Origin: Lingula anatina
Taxonomy: Eukaryota > Brachiopoda > Lingulata > Lingulida > Lingulidae
Assembly: GCF_001039355.2 (NCBI RefSeq)
Contig: NW_019775638.1
Coordinates: 223,606 to 275,254, forward strand
DNA: 51,649 bases
Direction: 5' to 3'
In this document: piece by piece, positions 35,101 to 48,015 of the stretch
Layout of the letters: each line of letters starts with the position of its first letter
Position numbering within the stretch: position 1 is the first letter of the stretch
Position numbers and translations under genes: made by a program
The notes under the pieces: generated by a model
The model's database searches: none
What the model was told of the DNA's origin: nothing
Seen by the model: the letters and a program-made list of their open reading frames with translations, nothing else

Positions 35101-38100
35101 GCGTCCATAAATCTGGTCTTGTATGCGATAATGGAAACAGATGTGCTCTACCTATACTACCCGCTTAAAACTGTAAAGAATAAAAACACTCTTTAAGTGT
35201 GTTGAATAAAGTGAACGGGTTACAATATCCACTGTCTTCTCTGCTAATGCATGGCGCCCTCTTACACTCTTGAGAAAAGTTCATCGAAGAATCTCCGTCA
35301 TAACCAGCTAGAAGATTTATGATAAATGTCTTAGTTGTTACAATAGCACCCCCATAATAACACCGTAACCAACAGATTTACTATTGTACAGAGTTTCTTG
35401 AAATATTTGCTGAAGAAGCTAATTTGATAGTCATAGTTATAAAATATACGTGTTTTTGTAATCATTTTAGACGCTGTGGTTTCATTCTGTATGTTAAAGG
35501 TTTTGACTGTAACGTGATTGGATATTTAGGGCTGAGTGCTTAAAAAAGAGTAAAAGATGAACGAAGCTTGTCAGTCATTAAGTCATTTGCCATGTAATTT
35601 ACTCGCCAGTGACTGAAACATCACTGCGCATGAACAGAAAAGGTAGCTTTATTACAAAGTCCGAACAAAAAAGAACGAATGAATATTTACTTGCATACTT
35701 CCAGGCTATACTAGAAATATTAATATAGGTAAATAAAACTCTTCGTAAAAGGCTAGGATGGGATATTTTAAAGATATATGTATGTATAAAGTAAAGTGTT
35801 TCCTGATTACTGAGCACGTTGATTGTTTTAGATGTGCTAAATATAAAACAATGAGCAGGAATTAGTGACACATTATGCCCTTTAAGAGTATCAAAGACTG
35901 GCCATGACTCAATTCACTTTCGACAATGATTTATTCTTCATATGTTGCTTCCATGTGAAATGCAATATTCTCATTCGAGGAAGACCTAACGTAGTAACGA
36001 AGACTGTCTTTTCCTTTGATACACTGAAGAAAACTGAGCGCGTGCGTGCCCCGCGCCATCAAGAGCGTCATATTATCCTAACATAATATAACATATTGCT
36101 TGCACCCATTATCCACACGTTAATTCGTACTGGTGAGTTTCTCCACTGACCGTGCCGTCACTCGCCTCTCTGTACTGTTTCTATACTTGTACTCTCAGAT
36201 TTAACGACTTTCTTTGACACTTACTTGTAGGGTGAAGTCGTAGAAATTTTTGACTCGTTGATAATGCAAGCACGTAATGGCAGTAGTTATGATATGTCCA
36301 GTTTTGTGGTTATCCTTCACTCACTTATTTCGCCTCAAAGTGTGTGGAGCCAACTTAATGTTTGCATGTTTATGAAAGAAAAGAAGCACAAACAAGGCTG
36401 AAAAATTTTTTTTTTTACAATCCATTTTGTCATGTACCTCACATAAAAGTTAATATCATTCACTTTTCTCCTTTAAGAAATACCGCGGCTTTTTCGACTT
36501 GCTGGACGAGGAGACAAAGTTCCCGCAGTCCACCGACCTGAGCCTGGTCCAGAAGCTGAACAGTAACCTGAAGGACAACAAGGCCTACGTCAGCGCTCCG
36601 GGCAGTGACACCGCCTTCGCCATCACGCATTACGCCGCAGATGTAAGTCGTCTGCCATTTTGGCGTCAAATTTAATAAAACATTGAATAGATGTGCATTT
36701 TGGAAAGTTCCTGTTTTTAATTTGATAGCTTTAGTGTCTTGTTTCGCAAATATAGTGTTTAAAAGGGGCTTAAAATTGTTAATTCTATATTTTTTGTTAA
36801 AAAGATAAATGTGTTGAAAGTAGATCAACTGTATTTACCAACAGAGTTTAGATTAAAATGCTTTAGATATTTTTGTTTTCGTCAACAAAAGTCTAGGTGT
36901 AAAAATGTTAACTGGGTCATTTTAGGTGATATACAATGCGAAACAATTTATGGAGAAAAACCGAGACCGACTTGGTGCCGTGTTGGTGAAATGCCTTCAA
37001 GACAGCGAGATCGAACTGATCAGAGAGCTCTTTAGCGTGGATCTCAACTCGCCAGATGGCGTTTCACGGTATGTCTTTTAAATCAACAAAAGCCATTGAA
37101 GATGATTAACTCACACATGGTATGTTTTGGTCGAACAAATGACATTTCACAAAAAAAAGAGCATATGAAAGAAATAGTTTTGTGATTGGAAGTTTAATTT
37201 TTTGGCTTTAAGTTATTGTAATGACAATTTGAACACATTGAAGAATTACCTGTGCCACACAGGAATTCTAACAATAAGATAAGATCACCACGCTCAATGA
37301 ACATAAGGAGAAATATTACATTTAAAATGAAAGAATTCAGATAAAATTTCAAACTTGAAGCAAAAATTTGAAAATCTTTTTCACCTGTCGTTCGTTCTGT
37401 ACCTCAGGTCTTTGAGCACAAAGCACCTGGTGCGTTCCCCAAACAGCCCCATACTGTCCCAGAAACGTCGCTCTGAGAACCTCTCCAAGAAAACTGCCCA
37501 GGAAATCACGCACTACCAGTCGTTCAGATCTATCGTGGAGAAGGGAAATCCCAAGTACGACACTCTACGAAAGACGCAGACGGTGGCCGCGCAGTTTAAG
37601 GTAATCCAAACTACTTATCTGTTGAACTAAATGAACAACAATGACAGAGATTTTAGCAGAGCTTTCGAGAAAGCGTTTGATGATAACAAACTGAACATTG
37701 TGTAAAGAAATCTACAAATTCAAACTATTTCCCCAAAATATTTGTTGACTAATTCTCCTTTTGATAGCTTTCTGTATAGTTCAGATTTTATACACTGTAT
37801 CTTAGGTATCAAGTATCAGTTTCCTAGAAATATCGCTGTGAATAAAGACTTGACTCGTCAGTCATATACTGTATATACAAAAAGCGTGTGTACAGTGCGT
37901 TTAGCGTACAAAAGGGGAAATAAACGTTAAAAAATTATTACGTTGAAGTTTCTACACAGTATGTCTTGGAATGGTTAATATATTCATGATTTGACCTTGA
38001 CATATTTTGACATCCTATTCTGTAATTTTATTTTTACATCTTTTAGATGTCTCTTGGAGAGCTGATGAAGAAAGTTTCCGCTGCCAACCCGTGGTTCGTG

Positions 38101-38108
38101 AGGTACAC

Positions 38109-38167
<59 letters not shown>

Positions 38168-40173
38168 GTGTTCTGTTAGCATATAAAATAGCAAAGCCCT
38201 TCTATGATGACATGGTAAATAAAACTGGATAAAAAAATTAAGATTACAGGAAAACATGACCTCATCGATACTGGAAAATGTTAATGTAACTTCAACACAA
38301 AATCGAAGTCCATAGGTGCTTTTCTATACTTCTGTTTTTGTATCGGTGAATTTAAAAAACAGAATCTTAATGAGTCCTGAAGTATAAATAACACTTACAA
38401 AAAAAAAACTCAATAAAAATTGAATTTCTCCTTCAGATGTATCAAATCCAACAACCAGCGCCAACCAGACAAGTTTCAGAGCGACATGGTGATCAACCAA
38501 CTGCGCTATAATGGCCTGGTTGAGATTGCCAGGATTAGGAAAAACGGCTACCCAGTGCGAATAATCTTCGCGGATTTCCTGGAAAAGTAAGTTTTGTTCG
38601 AGTGCTTAAACTGAGATTTCTATAAAAAAAATACTAACCACATAAGGATGCGAAAACTAGTTTTATCAATTTTTACTTATAAAGTATTATATACAATACG
38701 ATTGAAAAATAAATAATGGACTGCCAGCTCATTGATTTGCAAACAGAACGTGATACACATTGACGAATTAATATTAATGTATTTATCGTGTTTATTTTTT
38801 TTTCTTAAACGTGAAACCAGGTAACATTGTTTTGATATCTTGAAAACAATATATGCATTTGCTAAAAAATTTGTCACTGACAGAGGTGTCAGACCGATAC
38901 GAATTTATAAAGACTGTCTTGTAAAGTTTTCTATTTATTTAAAAATAACCCTATCCAATCTTCATTCTCCCTCTCAGGTATAAGGCCATAGCTTTCGAGG
39001 GCAAGACCCCCGTGGAGCCACGCCCTCGCCACTGCAAGACCATCCTGGACGCCGTGAGCACAGACGGCTATATACTGGGAAAGTCTAAGGTAAGACACAG
39101 ACAAATATAGATACAGCTAAACTGTTATAGACTGCTATATTTCTTAGACATGTGGATAGTTACAGCTACTGTTACACTTCTTAGACATGTGGAAAGTTAC
39201 AGCTACTGTTATGCTTCTTAGACAATTTGGATAGTTACAGCTAGGCTAATGTTATAGCTCTCGGGCATGTGGATACTTCCAGCTTTATACTGTTATACTT
39301 CTTAGATATGTAGAAATTTACAGCTGTACTTCCATTATACCTCTCAGACATGTAGATAATTACAGCTAGACTACTGTTATACTTCTTAGACATGTAGATA
39401 GTTACAACTAGACTATTGTTATACTTCTTAGACCTGTAGAAATTTACAGCTATACTTCCATTATACCTCTCAGACATGTAGATAATTACAGCTAGACTAC
39501 TGTTATACTTCTTAGACATGGTTTAGAGAGAAGCATAGGCCCTACTGATGAGAAAACAAAAAGACAATCACAGTAATATACTATCTGTAAGATTACGTTA
39601 GTTATGAAATAAAGCATGGTATGTAATAATCCGCATGCATAAGGATAAAAACAACACTTTAGTTAACACCAACTCAGCACTATGTATAGACCGTCCACAA
39701 TAACTTGAAATTCAGTATCATCGTATGTAGACTGCGTGGCTTTTTATGTAATATTATTCATGATAGAAAACTAACATTCGACCTATCTCAAAATACATTG
39801 AATATATATGCAACTTATCTTTGAGAATTGCTACTTTGACAATGTTATTGTTTTCTTATAATTGGAGTGTAATGATATGAGTCCCACTAATGTCCCCGAG
39901 CACGGAAACGTAAAATAACCCTTTATTGTTTTCTTGAGGAAGAGTTTGAGAGTTGATAAGCAGTGGACTTTTTCAGTGTCCCTTTCAAACCAAACAAGAA
40001 ACTATTTTTATCGGCTCCTTCGCGTTCTTTTTTGATGCTTCCCACGGCGTTCAGCTTCGGTCAAAATGCTATATGTGCACTCGGGGTGACTTTTTATAAT
40101 CTTTCTAGCGAACTTGATAATTAAATATATAAAAAATGTCTGGATTTCATGAAATTGTTCTAAAAAGGTTTCG

Positions 40174-40248
<75 letters not shown>

Positions 40249-43200
40249 TTTGCAGACCATTCAAAGAGAAACATCCATTGTTGTGCTATATCTATTTGTC
40301 ACTGTTATTTTGATAACTTTTGATAACAATTAATGATAAATAATAAATATTAAAACATTTTGAAGTGGTAAAGCGCAAGCATCGTCCAAGTTGTATCTTA
40401 GCATTTTTGATGTTATCAGTAGAACTAGTGGTATTTTGGTTTAGTACTTTCCTACCAGGCATCTGACAAATAAGGTCAGGAAAATAAATAGTTACGGTAC
40501 CACAATGGAAGCACTGTGTCAACTCATAGACCGTAACAATAGTCACAACCCCAGGGATTTAATGGCGCAGATTCTGCATATTTTACCATGGCACAGAAAA
40601 TAGTTCTCACAGGGCGCTCACACAGGTTATTCCACTACCCCTATCTGGTCCGGTCCATGCTGACGTCATTAGTGCCAATTATAATAACGCGAGCACAAGT
40701 CCAACGAGTTAATTAAATTATCACCATTCAGCTGAATGCCTAGATTGGAAACTGTGCACAATGACCTCCTGGACATAAGCAGTTCGACATTTGCTTGTCT
40801 TTCAATTTTCCACCTTATATCGGTGTATTTTGTATATGCATATATGTAAAAAAAAGTAGTGTAGAGAGCCTGCAAAATTTGTCTGTTAACGTATTTATTT
40901 CAATGTTCATTTTTTCACTGATATAAGTTTTTGCAAGTCAGAAGTTAAATAAAAAAAACTGCTAATAGCTATTTAGCATGAGCGACACGGGCCCTGCTTC
41001 TGCCATCTCGTCTTAATACCAATCTGGTTCCCCGACACCTCTGTGCCATAATTTTATAACCTTAATTTCTCTTAAGATTATCATATAATCCCGAGATCGG
41101 ACAATAACCATGTAAGTATGGCAGTAAGTATGCCCTGTGACGCAGAGAACGAGGGGAAAATATACCAACTCACACTGGTCGCCAGTCACACGGTGACTGA
41201 GTCTATCATTAAGGCGGTGCCTATAACAGATAAAGGCAAGACTAAGAAAGGGAGAACTGTTCGATGACTGGTGACATCATGGTTCATTCATGAATCTGTA
41301 TTTCCTCTGCAGTGGTCTCCAAACATAAAACATATCGCTTTAAATTAAAACATAAATGCATTCACAGTACGTATAATTTCTTCCAATTTTTCAGTCGTCT
41401 TTTTTGAGGATGAATGTATTTAGAAATGTTGGCTTCGTCTCTGCAGTGCAGAGCGTACCAATCGGAAGCATCTGCTCCATGCATGTTATGGCGCTGTGCA
41501 AACCGCCACTATTCCCTCGTCTGGCCCCCATTTTGGCGTGCGGGTAAAGGAACATGGATATATAACATAAGTACTCGCAAACCCATAATTTGGCTTTGTC
41601 CATACGCACAAAGGCCCCGACCGTGGATGATACTGACGAAGACCAAACTGCAGAAGAAACGTCTTCTGCGTTCGTGCTGAGTTTCATTAGGGCGCGTGTC
41701 TTCTGACATTACTGACGGAATAGGACAACAATAATAATGGCGTCTATTGTTTCTCTGTAGGTATTCATGAAAGACTGGCTTGTTGAGAAATTGGACGAGT
41801 CACTGAAAAAGGTCAAGATGACGATCGAAGTACAGAAACACATCAGAGGCTACCTGGCGCGCAAGGAGAAGGAACGTCTCAAGAAGGTAACGGAAACATG
41901 GCACAATATGGCCACTTTTACTGCTCTATACTTAATATATTTTGCGTAACCTTAGACTTATAAAGGGTAGATGATTGTTGACATGTGTGTTCTGCATTAT
42001 TTTAATATTTAGGTTTTTTGTTTTTAATATATTTAATATGCCGTGTTGATGCCTTGATCTCGATGTTGAATACTGTATATAAAACTGGATTATATGCTAT
42101 ACTGTACTGATGTTCAGCATTATAATATCAGGTAAAATGTATTCTATTTTCTCTGAAAAGGATATGTTTCAGTTACACATAAACATAGTAAACCAATTTT
42201 AGCTCACAGAAACGGATATACGACTCTGAAAATTATGCAAGTTTATAGTTCAGAGGATGTTTGGAAAAATCAAAAACAACCCCTATGCGTGTGATTTACA
42301 TATATTTGTCACCTTAAAAGTAGACGGTTCAAGGGCAGTTTCGAAAAATATCATTTTCCCTTCTTCTACGATATAACTTTATTAAAAAATATGTCGCTTT
42401 TTATAATTTATGTAACTCCTGTATGTTAATGAAATCTCCATGTTAGTCGACAGGCCTGGAATTTCATCATATATCGGCATTTTCCATCTGATATAGGCGT
42501 GCGACCACACGTGATTAGCTTGAAAAAGTCACCTTAATAGGTGTAATGATTGCAATGGGATTTAACCCAGCTTTAAGGTTATCCCACAGATGCATTTATT
42601 ATAATAACAAAACATATCACGACGCAGTTTACCATCATAAAACGAAATTCGTCTCAGTGTGTAAGGTTACCATGGATGCGGTATCGATAAGGCACCTTGT
42701 TGTTTCATTTTGTTCATACTTACGACTTGCGTCTGATCAAAGCTATTTAGTCAAACTACGCGTCACTGCCTTTCGAGTGACCCTGTTCCATTAGCGTCAC
42801 ATAACAGAGTTTTATGCTGTAGATTTCTGAGGTGAGTCGGGAAAATTGGTTTCTGACGAATGTGAGAATTTGTTACATAAACGAAAACGCGTTATGTACG
42901 TGACGCTGCGTGTAATTAGCGCCACGCTACCACGTCCACAATGTCAACCAAGGATGTTCAGGAAGTAAATCTATACACATTTTATTGTGTACATTAATAA
43001 ATTGGCCAGTCATGGTCATTGCGAAACAAGTAGACTGTGTTTAAGACAGAGACCCCAGTGTGTCCCACACATCTGTCACGTGATCAATATGACAGAGAAC
43101 CCCTTAAGTGACGTTCGCATACTAATGAGGTATTAACAGCGGTCTTTACCCCAGCTAAGGCATATTAATGACTTTTTAACAGGGGAGGCATATGTGATGA

Positions 43201-46200
43201 CACAGAGCCTGGCTGTTAACTCTTCAGTAAGGTACAAAAGCGTGGCAGTTTATTTAATTATGCTGTACATAGATAATCTGGTTATCTCATCAGATGCAAT
43301 GTGGATGTATTGTTAATTATGGAAAGTAGAAATTATCAGCTTTAAAGCTTACAGTGAATCGGGCGCAGAACCATCAGATACCACTCAGAAAGTCAGGGGT
43401 GACGGATCTGTTCTATATTTCACTCCTTTTTTCCAGGCGGAGGATGCAAGAAAAGAAAAGGAACGACTAGAAAAAGAAAGACAAGAACGAGAAAGAATGC
43501 AACGTGAGGAGGCCGCCAAAAAGCGCGCGGCGCCCACGCCGCCTGGTGAGAGGACGTCACGGCCCTCGTCATCCCTCGAGAAACCCTCTCGCTCCTCTAG
43601 TGCTGATAAAATATCCAGAGCTTCCATTTCGGATAATATTTCTGTCAATTCAAAGAACTCCAATGCAAAACTTCCTCGAAGTAACACGACGGGAAACCTC
43701 AACCACCCGTCGCGCAGTACATCGCTGGAAGACAACAGACGACGCTCGACGACTCTTGAAAAGGGTTACTCGGCTGACAGCATGAAGCGCGCCATTTTGG
43801 ACGGAGAGGTGAGGAGCATCGGGTCCACGGCGACAGGGAAAAGTTTAGATCGCAAAAGTCGCTCCCTTGAAAACGCTAACAAGAGAAGCTCGACTCTTGA
43901 CAGTGGGCTCGGTGACACTCTCCCTAACCAGCCGTCTAAAGTCCGGCTAGATCCTAAATCTGAGAGGGGAGAAATTGACAGTATTTTTGAAGAAACAGCA
44001 ACGTTTTACGAGGATGAAGATCTTAATGAGTAAGTCAATGTAGTACACACGGACGAATGTACACGTAATTTAGTTAGTACCCCATATCTATATTTCTATC
44101 TTAATTATCACCTGATCCAGAAGGTAAGGCATTGTGTAACATTATCTATCTTTTGAGTTCCTAATTAGCATTTCGTGTGATACGCCTTTCTATCTTTACA
44201 TTCTCTTCGTGAATAGATGAATGATATTATGCTATGGAAAATCCTGAAATGGCGCTCAACGGCGCGTTTGTTTTTATGTAGATATTAAGGTAATGTACGC
44301 CCTTGACTTCACCGCAGGTATGCGCTGTTGCAAATCTCCGTCATAACTGTTTAAATCAGGCATTCATGTGATGAACAAACCCACTTTCACTTGACATACT
44401 CATAATTGACAAATTTTTGATGTTCGGACATGTTGTACTTTGTAATACAAACACAGAAAAGCACCCGAGTACAAATTAAAACTATGGTAAGCCATGCAGA
44501 GAGTATGACAGAAATTCACAACACTGCATTACTCTATAAGTAAGCAATAACAATATTAACCATAAATATTTCACAGCAAATTTCCTTTTCAAATGGGTGT
44601 AACTATAGGTAGTAATATGATAAAAGTGTATCCCATTTTGCATAGAATGTTCTCAGCTTTTCGGTAAAAAGTCGTATTATCGGTAGCATATTAAACACAT
44701 CCCAAATGTAAACATCTTACGGACCTTATATATACAGTCGATTTTTGTCACTAAAGCCGAAACTAACCGCCAGGAGACGGGCTAAATTTTCTAATTGAGT
44801 AACTGAGAACTTGTTATGAAAACAAAGGTAAATGAAATAAGTTAAAATGATTTAATTACTATGACCATTATCATGTGGATTACATTACATCTTACAGAGA
44901 CCAGTGGGACGTGTTCCAAAGCATTCCAAGAGAACGCCAGAGCGCCAGCGAGAACTTTGAGATCGTATTGAAGGTCATCAAAGTGTTCATGTACATCTTT
45001 ATCTTCTTGGTGGTGCTGGGGACGGCCGTGGTCAGCAAGCTCACCATTCTCTTGCTCACATCGGGGACTTTATTGACGACGAACCTTGGTGATTCCCACA
45101 TGTGGGACGGCGGCATTGTAAGTGGTGTATTATACAAGCCAGGAATAGTGTCACCCGTAGAGGGCAGCACAGCTCAATGCCATACAGATGGCGTTAGTGT
45201 ACAGGACCTATGCCTTTGCTGGACATTTGAATTGATATGTTTGGTTCTTTTTAACATCTTTTGGAAACATTTTGTATGTTTTATTTTGAGAATAGGCATT
45301 TTGTATATTTTGATTTAGCGATTGAAATGTTTCTGCTTGTTTTGTTTTTTCTCAGTAGAAGTTGTAACTTCTTTTTCCAGTTGCTGTTAAATTTTAAATT
45401 CTTTTTTAGACATACGACGAATTAGATGACCGGAACACAAGGATAACGCTGCTGATCGTCTGCGTGTGTATACCATATATCCTGTCATTTGTCACGTTCA
45501 TCTTCAAAGCAATGTTTGGAAGCCAACCTTGGCCAAAACCGAAAACACTTATCGTGGTAAGTTGTGTTCAGCAACCCAATTAACTAATCCAATTAACTGC
45601 CGACTACGATTGTTTCCATTTCTTTCTTTTATATTAAACATAATGCCTTCTGCTCTCCTAGTATTGGTTGTATTTATATCGGAATTGCCCTTTCCTACAT
45701 TATCTTTTAGAAATGTGCACATATCATTCGGCGTTTCCGTGGGAATTTATACACCACAAATAAAGAAAGAGGGAAAGAAAGAGAACAAAAATAAAAGAAT
45801 TAAACAACATTATTATCAATATCTTTAATCTATTATTCTTTTTTAATTCCAGATTCTCACCATTGAGGCACTCCATTCCTTCGGACTTTGCCTTCTTCTG
45901 TTCAGAGTTCTTCCTACAATGGACATGATCCGTGGACTGATGATAATGGCAGCAGTTTGCACAATGCCTGGACTCCTTGGCCTGTGTTTTGGCAAGCCGA
46001 CCAACAGACGGAAGGATACCAGCAAAGTGCAGTCCATCTGCATGCGTGTGCTGATGATTATAGCCCCGTTGCTGCAGCTCGCCGCAATCGCTATTATCAT
46101 CCTGACCGGCTTCTCCTACCGCGATCCTTCAGACATCGGACTTGAACTACATAATATTGTGAATGGTAATAATAGTGAAACCAATGTGTTCAGCCGCGAC

Positions 46201-47966
46201 AAGCCAGATGAAGACAAGTTCGCCTTCACGTATTGTGGATGGGAGGTGCCAGTTGCTCTTATCTTGGTGTCTATCTCCTGGTGGGAGAATTTCGCCGACC
46301 GTGATAGGAAGATTGGCAGGCTGTCAATCCCGTTGAGGAAATTCCGCGCTTCTCTTCATGGCGTGAGAGAAAAGTCTACCGTGATCATTTCCGTATGGAA
46401 GTCCTGTTTGACCATTGCCTTCGCCTACCTTCTCCTCGCCATTAACAACGGCGGCTTTAAGCTGGAGGTTCACATCAGGGACGATGTCGTGTCTTTCTAC
46501 AAGCCTTATGCAGAGTGGGAGATCGAACAATTCCAGGAAGAAGACGGCCAGAGGGTCGTCCCCGGTGACACCGCCAACGTCACGGATCAAACTGTCCTGA
46601 CGGCCTATTTCGCCGGTTCCTCGCGCCACGCCCTTGAGACGCTCGCCCCCTTCATCGCTCAGGCCGTGGGAACGTTCATTTGCTACTACTTTGCTCGTCT
46701 GGCCTGCAAGTTGTGCATGCAGAGAGTCAGCTTTTCCGCTCCACTGATGCTGTCCACGCCAGTCACCTTTGTGATCCTGTACCTGCAGTGTAAACTGGAG
46801 TTCATCTCCAACTACCTGACCGACGGCCTGTACACGTGGTCCTGCCCCGAGGCTGGAGGACAGATGCTCTATCTCCACTTTGGCTGCTTCTTCCTCTGGT
46901 GGGTGTCGGAGCTGATGATTGCCTGCCACATCTGGTTCCCACAGTCCGAGCGTCTGGCCAAGTCGGAAAGGTATTTGCTCTGCACCTTTTACATTGGTGA
47001 TAACTTTTTGTAAACGCAGGTTTCTCGCACTCCCAATTTTGTTTTACTTCTGCATTAGTTTCGTGTCCTGAATAATCTTGGTTTTACAAAGCCGGTTGCT
47101 TTCTTTAAATTTATATAAATTTTCATAACAAGATATTTCCTTATGTAAATGCACTTCTTGTATCTAACGTGAACCGCGTTCTTACACAGAACATCTCGGG
47201 CCGTAGGCTATGATAAAATCTAAACCACTAAACGTCTACAGTACATATAAGCAGGTTATTTGTACCATCTCTGGTACTTGTCTTGACACTTACTGCAGGA
47301 AAATCAATAGGCTTCTGGTGGACTGTAAAAATAGGAAAAGATGAACACTTCATAAAGATCCGACAAATGTTTTTCAAAAAATCTCTGGGGATGGGCAGCT
47401 GTCACCCCTCCCAAGAGACTGTCCGGATTGTTCAAATGATATTGTTGTAAATACTCTAAAACAACCCACGTTGTGTAGAAAGTAACCAAATTTACTCTTT
47501 TCCAGGCTTTTCGTTTTACCATTCTACTGTGGTGCTTTGATAGAACAGTCCCTGATGCTGAACAGACGTCGGCGAGATAAGGACATGATCTCGGTTGGTG
47601 ACGGCCATTTTGAGTATATCGAAACCGGAACAACCATGGATGGAACTTCAACTTTGACCTCTCGTGGTACGAGCACCGAGGACTTGGAAGACAAGTACAA
47701 GATCACCGATGACGGCGTCGTTCCTAAGATCTACGCATGCGCGACAATGTGGCACGAAACCCGAAATGAGATGACGCAGTTGCTGAAATCCGTTTTTAGG
47801 TACTATAGAGCAGTACAGACATATACATTGGATTAGGTTGTTAACTTAACGAAAGACAAAAGGAGCAAAAAAGTGAAAATAGCTTTTTTTTTAATTTGGC
47901 CATTTTCTTTTCTCTAAATCTCTAAATTTACACTATTTTACTTTAATTCTTCCGCGTTTCTTTGGC

Positions 47967-48015
<49 letters not shown>

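Larger units (their letters stand above)
39090..41760 (+). other. Chitin synthase intron 17
   Basis: A 2.7-kb intron between the motor and the IQ exon. Apart from the minisatellite and TA/T tract there is a region at about 41390-41690 open on both strands, without recognisable protein features. No nested gene is called. Confidence 0.75.

Noticed and set aside
34855-35196. 113-codon open frame inside chitin synthase intron 11
   Set aside because: Unremarkable composition, no motif, no promoter or splice context. Random frames of this size are expected in 50 kb.
39241-39519. Repetitive 92-residue protein on the - strand
   Set aside because: It is the translation of a 42-base minisatellite within an intron.
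40231-40260. Poly-T plus GCAG acceptor in intron 17 as an extra exon
   Set aside because: The sequence after it has no family resemblance, and exons 17 and 18 already join in frame at the expected place in the motor.
41391-41690. Overlapping open frames on both strands at the end of intron 17
   Set aside because: Frames are open on both strands at once with no family features, and the joining phases of the surrounding exons already make a complete myosin reading.
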